11,681 bases of DNA, taken from NCBI GenBank assembly GCA_003242645.1, contig QGVC01000084.1, positions 1 through 11,681 of the forward strand. Direction: 5' to 3'. The notes below the pieces were generated by a model. The model saw only the letters and a program-made list of their open reading frames with translations, was not told the origin of the DNA and ran no database searches. How positions within the stretch are numbered: the first letter of the stretch is position 1; the number at the start of each line of letters is the position of its first letter. This document shows, piece by piece, positions 1 to 7,386 of the stretch. The DNA is from Pseudomonadota bacterium. Lineage in GTDB: Bacteria > Pseudomonadota > Alphaproteobacteria > Rhizobiales > Hyphomicrobiaceae. Both the position numbers and the translations under genes were made by a program.

Positions 1-284
1 AGGCGATGATCGACGAGGGCTATCACCCGATGACGGTGTACTTCCCGCTCGTCGTCCACGGCGCCATGCTGGTGGAGCCGACGGAATCCGAGTCGAAGGA
101 AAGCCTCGATCTCTTCATCGCCACGCTGCGTGACCTTGCTCAGGCGGCCAAGCGCGGTGACATCGAACGCTTCAAGCAGGCGCCACGCTTCGCCCCGCGG
201 CGTCGTCTCGACGAGACCAAGGCAGCGCGCGAGCCACGCCTCCGTTGGCGTCCTCAGGCGGCTCAGAAGGAGGCGGCGGAGTAG
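1..284 (+). CDS. gcvPB: Glycine dehydrogenase (decarboxylating) subunit 2, C-terminal end only
   Basis: This is the last 93 or so codons of a gene that begins outside the window. The P-protein of the glycine cleavage system is a PLP enzyme that decarboxylates glycine and passes the aminomethyl group to the lipoyl H-protein; in many bacteria it is split into GcvPA and GcvPB. What is visible matches the C-terminus of GcvPB: a GYHPMTVYFP segment, then VEPTESESKESLDLFI and a helix ending in the basic tail RRRLDETKAAREPRLRW, which I remember as typical of Hyphomicrobiales versions. The PLP lysine lies upstream and cannot be checked. The stop is TAG at 282-284. The rest of the gcv operon would lie to the left. 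The following gene is separated by about 210 bases, in which I see only a weak 6-bp stem (398-403 with 410-415) and no clear terminator. Confidence 0.88.
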   Translation, partial: AMIDEGYHPMTVYFPLVVHGAMLVEPTESESKESLDLFIATLRDLAQAAKRGDIERFKQAPRFAPRRRLDETKAAREPRLRWRPQAAQKEAAE

Positions 285-495
285 AGAAGCGCCGGCATTT
301 CGAGCACGGCGGCTACGCGGGCTCATCCGTACTCCGGGGCCTGTTATGCAGCAGACGCCCAGCGCGCCTGCGTCTCCCGCAATGGTCGCAGCCATCCGGC
401 TGGAGCGAGCCAGCCATGTCGTGCATTGTTCGCGTACGCGGCACGGCTCGCCATATGTCGCGTGAACCCGTGTCTACCTGCAGAGGAGAGATGAC

Positions 496-1203
496 ATGGC
501 TCAGCGCCCGATCGAGCTCTACTACTGGCCGACACCCAACGGGCACAAGATCACGATCATGCTCGAGGAGTGTGGTCTGCCGTACGTGGTGAAGTATGTG
601 AACATCATGCGCGGCGACCAGTTCAAGCCCGAGTTCCTGAAGATCTCACCCAACAATCGCATGCCGGCAATCGTCGATCCGGATGGGCCGGGCGGCGAGC
701 CCATTTCCGTGTTCGAGTCCGGCGCCATCCTGCAGTACCTCGGGCGCAAGACAGGCAAGTTCTATCCGTCCGACGAACGCGCCCGCGTCGAGGTCGAGCA
801 ATGGCTTTTCTGGCAGATGGCAGGCCTTGGTCCCATGGCGGGGCAATGCCACCATTTCCGCAATTACGCGCAGGAAAAGATTCCTTACGCCATCGATCGG
901 TATGTGAACGAGGTGAACCGCCTTTATGGCGTGATGAATACGAGACTGAAGGATCGCGAATACCTCGCCGGCGAGTACTCGATTGCCGACATGGCCTGCT
1001 ATCCGTGGATCCGGCCATACAAGAACCAGGGACAGGACCTCGCCGAGTTCCCGCATCTGGAAAGGTGGTTCAAGCGGATCCATGACCGGCCTGCGGTTGC
1101 CAGAGCGGTGGCCGTCGGTGCCGAGGAGCGGGAGAAGTGGAACCTCGCCACTGATAAGGAGGCCCAGAAGATCCTGTTCGGCCAGCGGGCACGGAAGGAG
1201 TAA
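496..1203 (+). CDS. Nu-class glutathione S-transferase, YfcG/YghU-like disulfide-bond oxidoreductase
   Basis: A 235-residue cytosolic protein that closely follows the nu-class GST pattern. The thioredoxin-like domain is about residues 5-87. It carries PTPNGHKI (Thr13 and Asn15 correspond to the glutathione-contacting Thr and Asn of E. coli YfcG), the cis-proline region SPNNRMPAIV (Pro57) and FESGAI (Glu74-Ser75), which grips the glutathione gamma-glutamyl end. The helical C-terminal domain has the hallmark QWLFWQMAGLGPMAGQ followed by HHF (residues 102-121) and AGEYSIADMACYPW. Known members have little transferase activity with standard substrates; they reduce disulfides using two bound glutathiones or GSSG. 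The start is fixed by AGGAG at 484-488, seven bases before the ATG; an out-of-frame ATG at 491 is not used. The gene stands alone and is followed by a strong terminator. The actual substrate cannot be read from sequence. Confidence 0.93.
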   Translation: MAQRPIELYYWPTPNGHKITIMLEECGLPYVVKYVNIMRGDQFKPEFLKISPNNRMPAIVDPDGPGGEPISVFESGAILQYLGRKTGKFYPSDERARVEVEQWLFWQMAGLGPMAGQCHHFRNYAQEKIPYAIDRYVNEVNRLYGVMNTRLKDREYLAGEYSIADMACYPWIRPYKNQGQDLAEFPHLERWFKRIHDRPAVARAVAVGAEEREKWNLATDKEAQKILFGQRARKE

Positions 1204-1251
1204 TCTGGGTCGTAGCGGCTCGGCCGATATTTCGTCAGATAGGATCGAGTT

Positions 1252-1299
1252 CTGCCCTGAATGATTTTCAGGGCAGGCTCTTTTTTGTCAGGGCTTTTT
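1252..1299 (+). terminator. Intrinsic terminator of the GST gene, with two alternative 3' arms
   Basis: CTGCCCTGA (1252-1260) pairs perfectly with TCAGGGCAG (1268-1276) across a 7-nt loop, and a T6 run follows at 1281-1286. A second copy of TCAGGGC (1288-1294), followed directly by TTTTT (1295-1299), can pair with the same 5' arm (GCCCTGA, 1254-1260). It lies about 50 bases after the GST stop codon. Confidence 0.9.
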
Positions 1300-1404
1300 A
1301 TTCTTGCTCGCGCTAGTACCCCCACAAGGAAGAATAAGCTCAACGGCTCCAGCCAGCCAAAAGCGGCTGAGCAATCCTAGTTAAGGTTCTCGGGCCAAAT
1401 TCGA

Positions 1405-1441
1405 CTGTCGAGCTTAGGTGCACTGCAACCTCGCTCGATAG
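1405..1441 (+). promoter_or_regulatory. Inverted repeat in the upstream region of the alpha/beta hydrolase
   Basis: CTGTCGAGC (1405-1413) can pair with GCTCGATAG (1433-1441), including one G-T wobble. Inside it AGGT (1416-1419) pairs with ACCT (1428-1431) around an 8-nt loop. The element ends 47 bases before the hydrolase start. It could be an operator or a 5'-UTR stem. I see no convincing -35/-10 pair next to it, so its role is open. Confidence 0.4.
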
Positions 1442-1488
1442 CCGAAGTTATCCCGCGTGACCCAAACTTCATCACGTGGGAGCGATGG

Positions 1489-2313
1489 ATGCCTACGATT
1501 TCAACGCGGGACGGTACGCAGATCTACTACAAGGACTGGGGAAGCGGGCAGCCGGTCATCTTCAGTCACGGCTGGCCGCTCAATTCCGATGCCTGGGAAA
1601 CGCAAATGTACGCCGTCGCCTCCGCTGGCTTTCGCGCCATCGGACACGATCGCCGCGGTCACGGCCGATCAAGCCAGCCGTGGGACGGCAACGACATGGA
1701 CACGTATGCTGACGATCTCGCCCAGCTGATCGAGACGCTTGACCTGCGCAATGTCATCCTCATCGGGCACTCGACCGGTGGCGGCGAGGTCACCCGCTAC
1801 ATCGGGCGCCATGGCACAAGTCGCGTGGCCAAAGTTGCGCTGGTGAGCGCCGTCCCGCCGCTCATGCTGCAGACGCCTGATAATCCGGGCGGCCTTCCGA
1901 TGAGCGTATTTGACGGGTTGCGTGCGGCGTCGCTCGCCGATCGATCGCAGCTTTACCGGGATTTGGCCTCCGGGCCGTTCTTCGGTTTCAATCGGCCGGG
2001 AGCCAACGTCTCGCTAGGAGCGATCGAGAGCTTCTGGCATCAAGGCATGATGGGCGGGTTCAAGAACACCTACGACTGCATCAAGGCCTTCTCGGAAACT
2101 GATTTCACCGAGGATCTGAAGAAAATCGACGTGCCGACGCTGATCATCCACGGCGATGACGACCAGATCGTGCCGATCGATGCGGCTGGACGAGCCTCGG
2201 CGAAGATCGTGAAGAATTCTGAGCTCAAGGTTTACCCTGGCGGCGCCCACGGATTGGCGGTCACCGCGCGCGAGCAGCTGACCAACGACCTGCTTGCGTT
2301 CATCAGTGCCTGA
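1489..2313 (+). CDS. Alpha/beta hydrolase, non-heme haloperoxidase / perhydrolase / arylesterase type
   Basis: A 274-residue single-domain alpha/beta hydrolase with a complete catalytic triad. The nucleophile is Ser95 in GHSTGGG, the acid is Asp225 in HGDDDQIVP and the base is His254 in GGAHGL; the spacings fit the Pseudomonas fluorescens esterase (PFE) family. SHGWPL (residues 26-31) forms the oxyanion-hole strand, DRRGHGRS (54-61) is also typical, and the cap domain is about 125-205. Family members hydrolyse small esters and lactones, and with hydrogen peroxide and a carboxylic acid make peracids, which explains the old name cofactor-free chloroperoxidase. Pro30 is the residue found in efficient perhydrolases, where the plain esterase PFE has leucine. 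No signal peptide is seen, so it is probably cytosolic. The start ATG follows a GGGAG-type site about 6 bases upstream; an ATG at 1485 is out of frame. It is a single-gene unit converging on the VOC gene. The natural substrate is unknown. Confidence 0.93.
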   Translation: MPTISTRDGTQIYYKDWGSGQPVIFSHGWPLNSDAWETQMYAVASAGFRAIGHDRRGHGRSSQPWDGNDMDTYADDLAQLIETLDLRNVILIGHSTGGGEVTRYIGRHGTSRVAKVALVSAVPPLMLQTPDNPGGLPMSVFDGLRAASLADRSQLYRDLASGPFFGFNRPGANVSLGAIESFWHQGMMGGFKNTYDCIKAFSETDFTEDLKKIDVPTLIIHGDDDQIVPIDAAGRASAKIVKNSELKVYPGGAHGLAVTAREQLTNDLLAFISA

Positions 2314-2315
2314 GA

Positions 2316-2331
2316 GGGGCGCAACCGCTCC
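2316..2331 (+). terminator. Weak terminator-like stem between convergent genes
   Basis: GGGGCG (2316-2321) pairs with CGCTCC (2326-2331), one wobble, around a CAAC tetraloop, followed by AATCTTA. It lies in the 22-base gap between the hydrolase stop and the convergent VOC stop. There is no real T run, so this is a low-confidence call. Confidence 0.25.
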
Positions 2332-2335
2332 AATC

Positions 2336-2779
2336 TTATGCGGCCGCCGTATTTGATGCGTGCGTCCACGGATCATAATTCCCGAAGGTCCAGACGTGAC
2401 CTTCGGGATCGCGGCAGGAATACTCACGGCCGCCGTAGGACTCATCCCTCAGTGGCATGATGACGTCCGCCCCGGCTGCGCTCGCGTGAGCGTGATGGGC
2501 GTCCACGTCATCCACGATGACGTAGACCGTCTGCGTGCAGCGTCCACCCGCGTCCTTCGGCATGGTCATGTAGCGCCCGAACGGACTGTCGATGTTCGGA
2601 CCCAGCATGATCATGCCGTTGCCGAACGACAGCTCGGCATGAACGACGTTGCCCGCATCGTCCTTGTAGACCGCGTGCGGCTTGAAACCGAAGACGCGAC
2701 ACAACCAGTCCACCGCGGCCGCTGGGTCGTCGTACCGCATGGCCGAGATCATGGTTGCAGTCGTCGCCTTCGGTCCCAT
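2336..2779 (-). CDS. VOC (glyoxalase / bleomycin-resistance fold) family protein
   Basis: A 147-residue protein made of two beta-alpha-beta-beta-beta modules of the vicinal oxygen chelate fold. The first module contains YDDPAAAVDWLCRVFGF (residues 16-32) and HAELSFGNGMIMLG (47-60). The second contains VYVIVDDVDAHHAHA, AAGADVIMPL and YGGREYSCRDPEGHVWTFG (115-133). His47 and Glu126, or residues near them, sit where metal ligands occur in this superfamily. Proteins of exactly this type are common and mostly uncharacterised; a glyoxalase, dioxygenase or resistance role cannot be chosen from sequence. The start at 2779 has GGAG about 7 bases upstream, and the gene begins 11 bases after the stop of the dehydratase, so the two are very probably co-transcribed. 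That suggests a role in, or protection during, sugar-acid catabolism, but this is inference only. Confidence 0.87.
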   Translation of the reverse strand: MGPKATTATMISAMRYDDPAAAVDWLCRVFGFKPHAVYKDDAGNVVHAELSFGNGMIMLGPNIDSPFGRYMTMPKDAGGRCTQTVYVIVDDVDAHHAHASAAGADVIMPLRDESYGGREYSCRDPEGHVWTFGNYDPWTHASNTAAA

Positions 2780-2790
2780 GACGTCTCCAA

Positions 2791-4596
2791 TCAGTGATTG
2801 TCGCGCGGAATGCCCTTCGTCTCGGCGATCCGCTGATACTTCACCGCGTTCTTGAGCACCGCGCCGCGGCTCTGCTCGTCGACGAGGCTGCGGAAGATCT
2901 CCTGCCAGGGCGTCTGGCTCTCGGGATACTTGTAGCCACCCTTGGCCATCAGCTCCTTGCGGCGCTGCTCCAGCTCCTCGTCCGAAATGAGGATGTTGGC
3001 CGTCCGCTTGTTGAGGTCGATGCGCACGCGGTCGCCCGTCCGCAGCAGCGCCAGACCGCCGTTGTTGGCCGCCTCAGGCGACGCATTGAGGATGGACGGG
3101 CTGCCCGACGTCCCCGACTGCCGACCATCGCCGATGCACGGCAGCGACCGTATGCCCTTCTTCAGCAGATAATCCGGCGCCCGCATGTTCACCACCTCGG
3201 CGCCGCCCGGATAGCCGACCGGCCCCGTGCCGCGGATGAACAGCAGCGTGTTCTCGTCGATCTCGAGCGACGGATCGTCGATGCGGGCGTGATAGTCCTC
3301 CGGACCGTCGAACACGACGACCCTGCCCTCGAATGCGTTGGGATCGTTCGGATTGGAGAGGTAGCGCTGCCGGAATTCCTCGCTGATGACCGAGGTCTTC
3401 ATGATGGCGCTGTCGAACAGGTTGCCCTTCAGGTTGAGGAACCCGGCCTGCTTCTTCAGCGGTTCGTTGTACGGCTTGATCACCCGCCGGTCAGTGGAGA
3501 AGCGACCCTTGCAGTTCTCGACCAGCGTCTTGCCGTTCACCGTGATCGCGTCCTCGCGGATCTTGCCCTGCTCGATCAGCTCGGCGACCACGGCAGGAAC
3601 GCCGCCAGCGCGGTAGAAGTCCTCACCCAGGTACTCACCCGCCGGCTGCAGGTTGACGAGCAGCGGGATGTCATAGCCGATCCGCTCCCAGTCGTCGTTG
3701 TCGAGCTCAACGCCGACGTGCCGCGCGATGGCGTTGAGGTGGATGGGCGCGTTGGTCGAACCGCCGATCGCCGAGTTGACGACGATGGCGTTCTCGAAGG
3801 CGGCGCGCGTCAGGATCTTCGAAGGCCGCAAGTCCTCGAACACCATCTCGACGGCCCGCTTGCCCGTGAGATAGGCCATCTGCGCGCGGTCGCGGTGGGG
3901 CGCCGGGATCGCTGCGCAGCCCGGCAAGCTCATGCCGAGCGCCTCGGCGAGTGAGTTCATCGTGGTGGCCGTGCCCATCGTGTTGCAGTGCCCGGCGGAC
4001 GGCGCCGAGGAGGCCACCATCTCGATGAACTGCTTATTGTCGATTTCGCCCCTGGCCAGCATCTCGCGCGCCAGCCAGACGATGGTGCCGGAGCCGGTGC
4101 GCTCGCCGTTGTACCAGCCGTTGAGCATCGGCCCACCGGAAAGGACGATGGCCGGAATATCGACCGTCGCCGCGGCCATGATCTGGGCGGGAGTCGTCTT
4201 GTCGCAACCGGTGGTGAGAACGACGCCGTCGATCGGGTAGCCGTAGAGCACCTCGACAAGGCTCAGATACTGCAGGTTGCGATCAAGCGCTGCTGTCGGG
4301 CGCTTCAGAGTCTCCTGAATGGGGTGGACGGGAAACTCGAAGGCGATGCCACCCGCCTCACGGATGCCCTCGCGGACGCGCTTTGCGAGCTCCAGGTGGT
4401 GCCGGTTGCAAGGCGTGATGTCCGAACCGCTCTGGGCGATGCCAATAATTGGCTTGCCCGATTGCAGCTCATCGATGGTGAGGCCGTAGTTCGTCATGCG
4501 CTCCAGGTAGAGCGCCGTCATGTCGATGTTTTCCGGGTTATCGAACCAGGCCTGGGAGCGCAGCTTTCTGCGGCCTGCCTCTGTCGTCTTGGACAT
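2791..4596 (-). CDS. IlvD/Edd-family sugar-acid dehydratase, D-xylonate (or L-arabonate) dehydratase-like
   Basis: A 601-residue Fe-S dehydratase. It begins with [21 protein letters not shown] and has the three cluster cysteines of the sugar-acid dehydratases: Cys63 in SDITPCN, Cys131 in [10 protein letters not shown] and Cys204 in [11 protein letters not shown]. The spacing (68 and 73 residues) is the same as I recall for Caulobacter XylD (Cys60/128/201). The catalytic serine lies in [21 protein letters not shown] near the C-terminal third, and the protein ends in a PRDNH tail. XylD converts D-xylonate to 2-keto-3-deoxy-D-xylonate in the Weimberg pathway; related enzymes use L-arabonate, D-fuconate or gluconate, so exact specificity is not proven. 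Overall it looks unlike IlvD of branched-chain amino-acid synthesis. The ATG at 4596 is chosen because AAGGGATG stands just upstream; a GTG in frame at 4638 would add 14 residues but lacks a site. It is followed by the VOC gene and is divergent from the hydroxyproline genes. Confidence 0.85.
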   Translation of the reverse strand: MSKTTEAGRRKLRSQAWFDNPENIDMTALYLERMTNYGLTIDELQSGKPIIGIAQSGSDITPCNRHHLELAKRVREGIREAGGIAFEFPVHPIQETLKRPTAALDRNLQYLSLVEVLYGYPIDGVVLTTGCDKTTPAQIMAAATVDIPAIVLSGGPMLNGWYNGERTGSGTIVWLAREMLARGEIDNKQFIEMVASSAPSAGHCNTMGTATTMNSLAEALGMSLPGCAAIPAPHRDRAQMAYLTGKRAVEMVFEDLRPSKILTRAAFENAIVVNSAIGGSTNAPIHLNAIARHVGVELDNDDWERIGYDIPLLVNLQPAGEYLGEDFYRAGGVPAVVAELIEQGKIREDAITVNGKTLVENCKGRFSTDRRVIKPYNEPLKKQAGFLNLKGNLFDSAIMKTSVISEEFRQRYLSNPNDPNAFEGRVVVFDGPEDYHARIDDPSLEIDENTLLFIRGTGPVGYPGGAEVVNMRAPDYLLKKGIRSLPCIGDGRQSGTSGSPSILNASPEAANNGGLALLRTGDRVRIDLNKRTANILISDEELEQRRKELMAKGGYKYPESQTPWQEIFRSLVDEQSRGAVLKNAVKYQRIAETKGIPRDNH

Positions 4597-4602
4597 GTTC
4601 CA

Positions 4603-4608
4603 TCCCTT
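4603..4608 (-). promoter_or_regulatory. Ribosome binding site fixing the dehydratase start
   Basis: On the minus strand AAGGGA reads six bases before the ATG at 4596. No comparable site precedes the in-frame GTG at 4638, so this decides for the 601-residue protein. Confidence 0.7.
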
Positions 4609-4671
4609 AAGTCGGCTTGGGGCCAATCCAGCGCTCACCGAAGGACCCGCGCTAAAGGCCCACCCGCACCG

Positions 4672-4700
4672 ATATCACGCCGCCTGCGTGCGCGCGTCAA
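4672..4700 (-). promoter_or_regulatory. Sigma-70-type promoter for the dehydratase-VOC pair
   Basis: On the minus strand TTGACG (4700-4695) and TGATAT (4677-4672) are separated by exactly 17 bases. Transcription would begin near 4665, giving a leader of about 70 nt before the dehydratase start. It lies in the short region between the divergent genes. No regulator gene is present, and I see no clear operator overlapping the promoter. Confidence 0.6.
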
Positions 4701-4729
4701 CAAAACACGCTACAGCCAGGCCGTTTTTC

Positions 4730-4735
4730 GGGGAG
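4730..4735 (+). promoter_or_regulatory. Ribosome binding site before a GTG start
   Basis: GGGGAG lies five bases before GTG at 4741, in frame with the FAD oxidoreductase. The in-frame ATG codons at 4774 and 4816 have no such site. This is the main reason for the upstream start. Confidence 0.55.
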
Positions 4736-4740
4736 CAACT

Positions 4741-6048
4741 GTGCAGACCTCGACATCGCCGCCACTGTCGGGCATGAAAGCCGGGAAGTTGGGGGAACCG
4801 CGTCGGACCGCTCGTATGCACGTTGTCATCATCGGGGCGGGCATCATCGGATTGGCAGTCGCTCACAAGCTGCTCGATCAGGGACATGCCGTGACCCTGA
4901 TCGATCGTGGCGAGTTGAGCGCCGCCTCACGCGGCAATGCAGGGATTATCGCGCATGTCGACATCCAGCCGCTGGCCTCACCCCAAATGATCCTGCAGGC
5001 AGCACGCTGGCTGATCGATCCTGTCGGGCCGCTTTCGGTGCGGCCTGCTTATCTGCCCCGATTAGCGCCCTGGCTCGCGCGTTTTCTGCTCGCCAGCACA
5101 CCTTCGCGCATAGAACGTTCGAAGCAGGGCATCATTCCGCTGCAGCTGATGGCACTCCCGGCGTGGGAGCGGCTGCTTTCGCGGCTTGGCCTGCGCCGCG
5201 AGCTCAATCGCAACGGCATGCTCTACGTCTTCGAGAGCATCGAGGCGTTCGAGGCGATGAAGCCCGTGTACCGGGAGCAAGTCGAGCTTGGCATTCAGCT
5301 CGAGCTCGTCGATGGCACAGTGCTTCGGACGCTCGAGCCCGCTTTGTCGGACCGCTTTCAGCGCGCGGCATTCTTCCCGGGCGTCGCTCACGTGAACGAT
5401 CCCTTCGATCTGGCTGTGAAGCTGACCTCTGCAGCGAGCGATCGTGGAGCGCAGCTCGTGGAGGGGTCCGTTAGCGGAATCGCCATCGCAAGTGGCGACG
5501 AGCCCATCGTCGTTCTGGAAGGAGGCCGGACGATCTCCGCGGATCGGATCGTGGTTGCCGCGGGGGCGTGGTCGAAGCGGCTCGCGGCGTGCCTCGGTGA
5601 CAAGATTCCTCTCGACACCGAGCGGGGTTACAATACAACCATAGCTGCGCCCGGCGTGACGCTCAGCCGCCCGGTCATGTTCGAGGAGCACGCTTTCGTC
5701 CTGTCTCCGCTGAGAACGGGCCTTCGCGTCGGTGGAGCCGTGGAGCTGGCCAGCACGTCCGCATCACCCAACTGGCAGCGGGTCGAGGCGATGCTCGCCA
5801 AAGCGCAGGCCTTTGTCCCCGGCCTCAGAGATGAGGGACGCGTCGATTGGATGGGCTGCCGGCCATCGCTGCCCGACTCGCTGCCCGTGATTTCGACGGC
5901 GCGCTGGAGCAGCAAAGTCGTTTACGCGTTCGGTCACGCGCATCATGGTCTGACGCAGGCGGCCATTACTGCGGAGCTGGTTGGCGCTCTTGTCGCTGAG
6001 CAAGCTCCGCCTATTGATCTTACGCCGTACAACGCTCAGCGCTTCTGA
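4741..6048 (+). CDS. FAD-dependent oxidoreductase, D-amino-acid dehydrogenase type; probable D-hydroxyproline dehydrogenase
   Basis: A DAO/DadA-superfamily flavoprotein of 435 residues from the GTG start, or 410 from the ATG at 4816. The Rossmann dinucleotide site VVIIGAGIIG (Gly32, 34, 37) is followed by Asp55 at the end of the second strand and a SRGNAGII turn, all typical of FAD binding. Near the C-terminus VYAFGHAHHGLT (residues 394-405) is the equivalent of the GHGHLGWT segment that closes the active site in DadA. No transmembrane helix or signal peptide is seen; relatives are peripheral membrane enzymes passing electrons to the respiratory chain. It is 15 bases upstream of a 4-hydroxyproline epimerase, so cis-4-hydroxy-D-proline is the likely substrate, giving 1-pyrroline-4-hydroxy-2-carboxylate. 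Start: GTG 4741 has a strong ribosome site, whereas most family members begin near the glycine motif, so 4816 remains possible. Another D-amino acid as substrate is the main alternative. Confidence 0.85.
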   Translation: MQTSTSPPLSGMKAGKLGEPRRTARMHVVIIGAGIIGLAVAHKLLDQGHAVTLIDRGELSAASRGNAGIIAHVDIQPLASPQMILQAARWLIDPVGPLSVRPAYLPRLAPWLARFLLASTPSRIERSKQGIIPLQLMALPAWERLLSRLGLRRELNRNGMLYVFESIEAFEAMKPVYREQVELGIQLELVDGTVLRTLEPALSDRFQRAAFFPGVAHVNDPFDLAVKLTSAASDRGAQLVEGSVSGIAIASGDEPIVVLEGGRTISADRIVVAAGAWSKRLAACLGDKIPLDTERGYNTTIAAPGVTLSRPVMFEEHAFVLSPLRTGLRVGGAVELASTSASPNWQRVEAMLAKAQAFVPGLRDEGRVDWMGCRPSLPDSLPVISTARWSSKVVYAFGHAHHGLTQAAITAELVGALVAEQAPPIDLTPYNAQRF

Positions 6049-6063
6049 TCAGGAGCACGCAAC

Positions 6064-7068
6064 ATGGCGACGCACACGTTCTTCTGCATCGACGGGCATA
6101 CGTGCGGGAATCCGGTGCGGGTGGTCGCCGGCGGTGCTCCGGCACTCAGCGGGAAGACGATGTTGGAGCGGCGCGCGCACTTCCTCGCCGAGTTCGATTG
6201 GATCCGGACGGCGCTGATGTTCGAGCCGCGCGGACACGACATGATGTCCGGCTCCATCCTTATGCCGCCGACGCGGGAGGACTGTGACGTCGGTATTCTT
6301 TTCATCGAGACATCCGGCTGCCTGCCGATGTGTGGGCACGGCACTATCGGCACGGTGACCATCGCGATCGAACGCGGACTGGTGCAACCGCGGACTCCTG
6401 GTCAGCTTCGCCTCGATACGCCCGCAGGGGTGGTTGTGGCAGAGTACGGCCAGAACGGCCCTTACGTGGAATGGGTGCGCATCACCAACGTGCCTTCGTA
6501 CCTGCACGCCACGGGTCTCGAGGCTGATGTGCCGGGCATCGGGCCGCTCAAGGTCGATGTCGCTTACGGCGGCAACTTCTATGCGATCGTGGAGCCCCAA
6601 GAGGCGTTCCGCGGCCTCGAGCACATCAAGCCGAGCCAGATCCTAAGCCTCAGCCCCATCGTGCGGCGCACCTTCGGCGAAGCCTTCTCGTTCGTGCACC
6701 CGGAGAAGCCCGAGATCAAAGGCCTGACCCACGTCATGTGGACGGGCAAACCCACGAAGCCGAACAGTACTGCGCGTAATGCGGTCTTTTACGGCGACAA
6801 GGCCATCGACCGTTCGCCCTGCGGCACCGGCACATGCGCCCGCATGGCGCAATGGGCTGCCCGTGGCCAACTCAGCGAGGGGCAGGAGTTCGTGCACGAG
6901 AGCATCATCGGCTCGCAATTCATTGGCCGGATCGTCGGACGGGCCAAGGTCGGCGACTACGACGCCATCATCCCTTCCATCGAAGGGTGGGCGCGCGTGA
7001 CTGGCTTCAACACGATTTTCGTCGATGATCGCGATCCTTACTGGAAGGGTTTCCAGATCGTCGACTAG
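6064..7068 (+). CDS. 4-hydroxyproline 2-epimerase (proline racemase superfamily)
   Basis: A 334-residue, cofactor-independent racemase/epimerase with two catalytic cysteines: Cys90 in MCGHGTIG and Cys253 in DRSPCGTGT. One removes the alpha proton and the other supplies a proton to the opposite face. MCGHGTIG is the version I associate with hydroxyproline epimerase; proline racemase tends to have MCGHNS. Because both cysteines are present, it is not the trans-3-hydroxyproline dehydratase subgroup, which replaces the second one. It would convert trans-4-hydroxy-L-proline (from collagen or plant cell walls) to cis-4-hydroxy-D-proline in the cytosol. AGGAG (6051-6055) lies eight bases before the ATG. 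It forms an operon with the upstream flavoenzyme that would oxidise its product. The later steps (pyrroline-4-hydroxy-2-carboxylate deaminase and alpha-ketoglutarate semialdehyde dehydrogenase) are not in the window. Length and start match the family; no defect is seen. Confidence 0.93.
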   Translation: MATHTFFCIDGHTCGNPVRVVAGGAPALSGKTMLERRAHFLAEFDWIRTALMFEPRGHDMMSGSILMPPTREDCDVGILFIETSGCLPMCGHGTIGTVTIAIERGLVQPRTPGQLRLDTPAGVVVAEYGQNGPYVEWVRITNVPSYLHATGLEADVPGIGPLKVDVAYGGNFYAIVEPQEAFRGLEHIKPSQILSLSPIVRRTFGEAFSFVHPEKPEIKGLTHVMWTGKPTKPNSTARNAVFYGDKAIDRSPCGTGTCARMAQWAARGQLSEGQEFVHESIIGSQFIGRIVGRAKVGDYDAIIPSIEGWARVTGFNTIFVDDRDPYWKGFQIVD

Positions 7069-7249
7069 CGCGACCGTCAGGACTGCGGCAGGGACCCCGC
7101 TACGTTGGCATCGAAGCTCACGTCATCTCCCATTTGGGGGAAGCGGAGTGCTCTTTTTTTGCATAACGTCTCCGTTGCCGTCGGGGGAATGGCCCTACAG
7201 CAGGTCATAGGAATTTCTCCGACAGGCGGTGTTCATCCAGCTATTGCGA

Positions 7250-7349
7250 GTCGCCCGATGGAAGGACCTTTGCCCTACCGGCAGCGCCGGGTATTTCGCT
7301 GACCGGTTCAATTTGAAGCCCGATCGCTTCAACTGCTCCATCGGGCGAC
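7250..7349. repeat. 100-bp unit bounded by perfect 13-bp inverted repeats
   Basis: GTCGCCCGATGGA (7250-7262) is the exact reverse complement of 7337-7349. Inside are two smaller hairpins: TTGAAGC (7313-7319) with GCTTCAA (7326-7332), 6-nt loop, and a 7-bp stem with one bulge at 7276-7282/7286-7293. The 3' arm can also pair with GCCCGAT at 7318-7324, so alternative folds exist. Directly after it, GACCATGGTC (7347-7356) is a 10-bp palindrome. No flanking direct repeat typical of a transposed element is visible. Confidence 0.65.
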
Positions 7350-7386
7350 CATGGTCAGTTCCCCGTAGCTCCAGAGAGGGCGGCCA

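Noticed and set aside
2794..3954. Long plus-strand open frame (386 codons) opposite the dehydratase
   Set aside because: It is an antisense shadow of a well-supported Fe-S dehydratase in high-GC DNA; the translation is low-complexity Arg/Val/Asp-rich and matches no family I know.
4597..4638. GTG at 4638 as dehydratase start (14 extra residues)
   Set aside because: It has no ribosome site, whereas AAGGGA precedes the ATG at 4596, which also matches family length.
3988..4740. Upstream extension of the FAD oxidoreductase frame
   Set aside because: The open frame continues far upstream but lies antisense to the dehydratase; a ribosome site and the glycine motif place the real start at 4741 or 4816.
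7126..7160. Terminator for the hydroxyproline operon at the T7 run
   Set aside because: The only stem (CTCCC/GGGGG) is short and about ten bases or more from the T run, so it does not meet the usual form.
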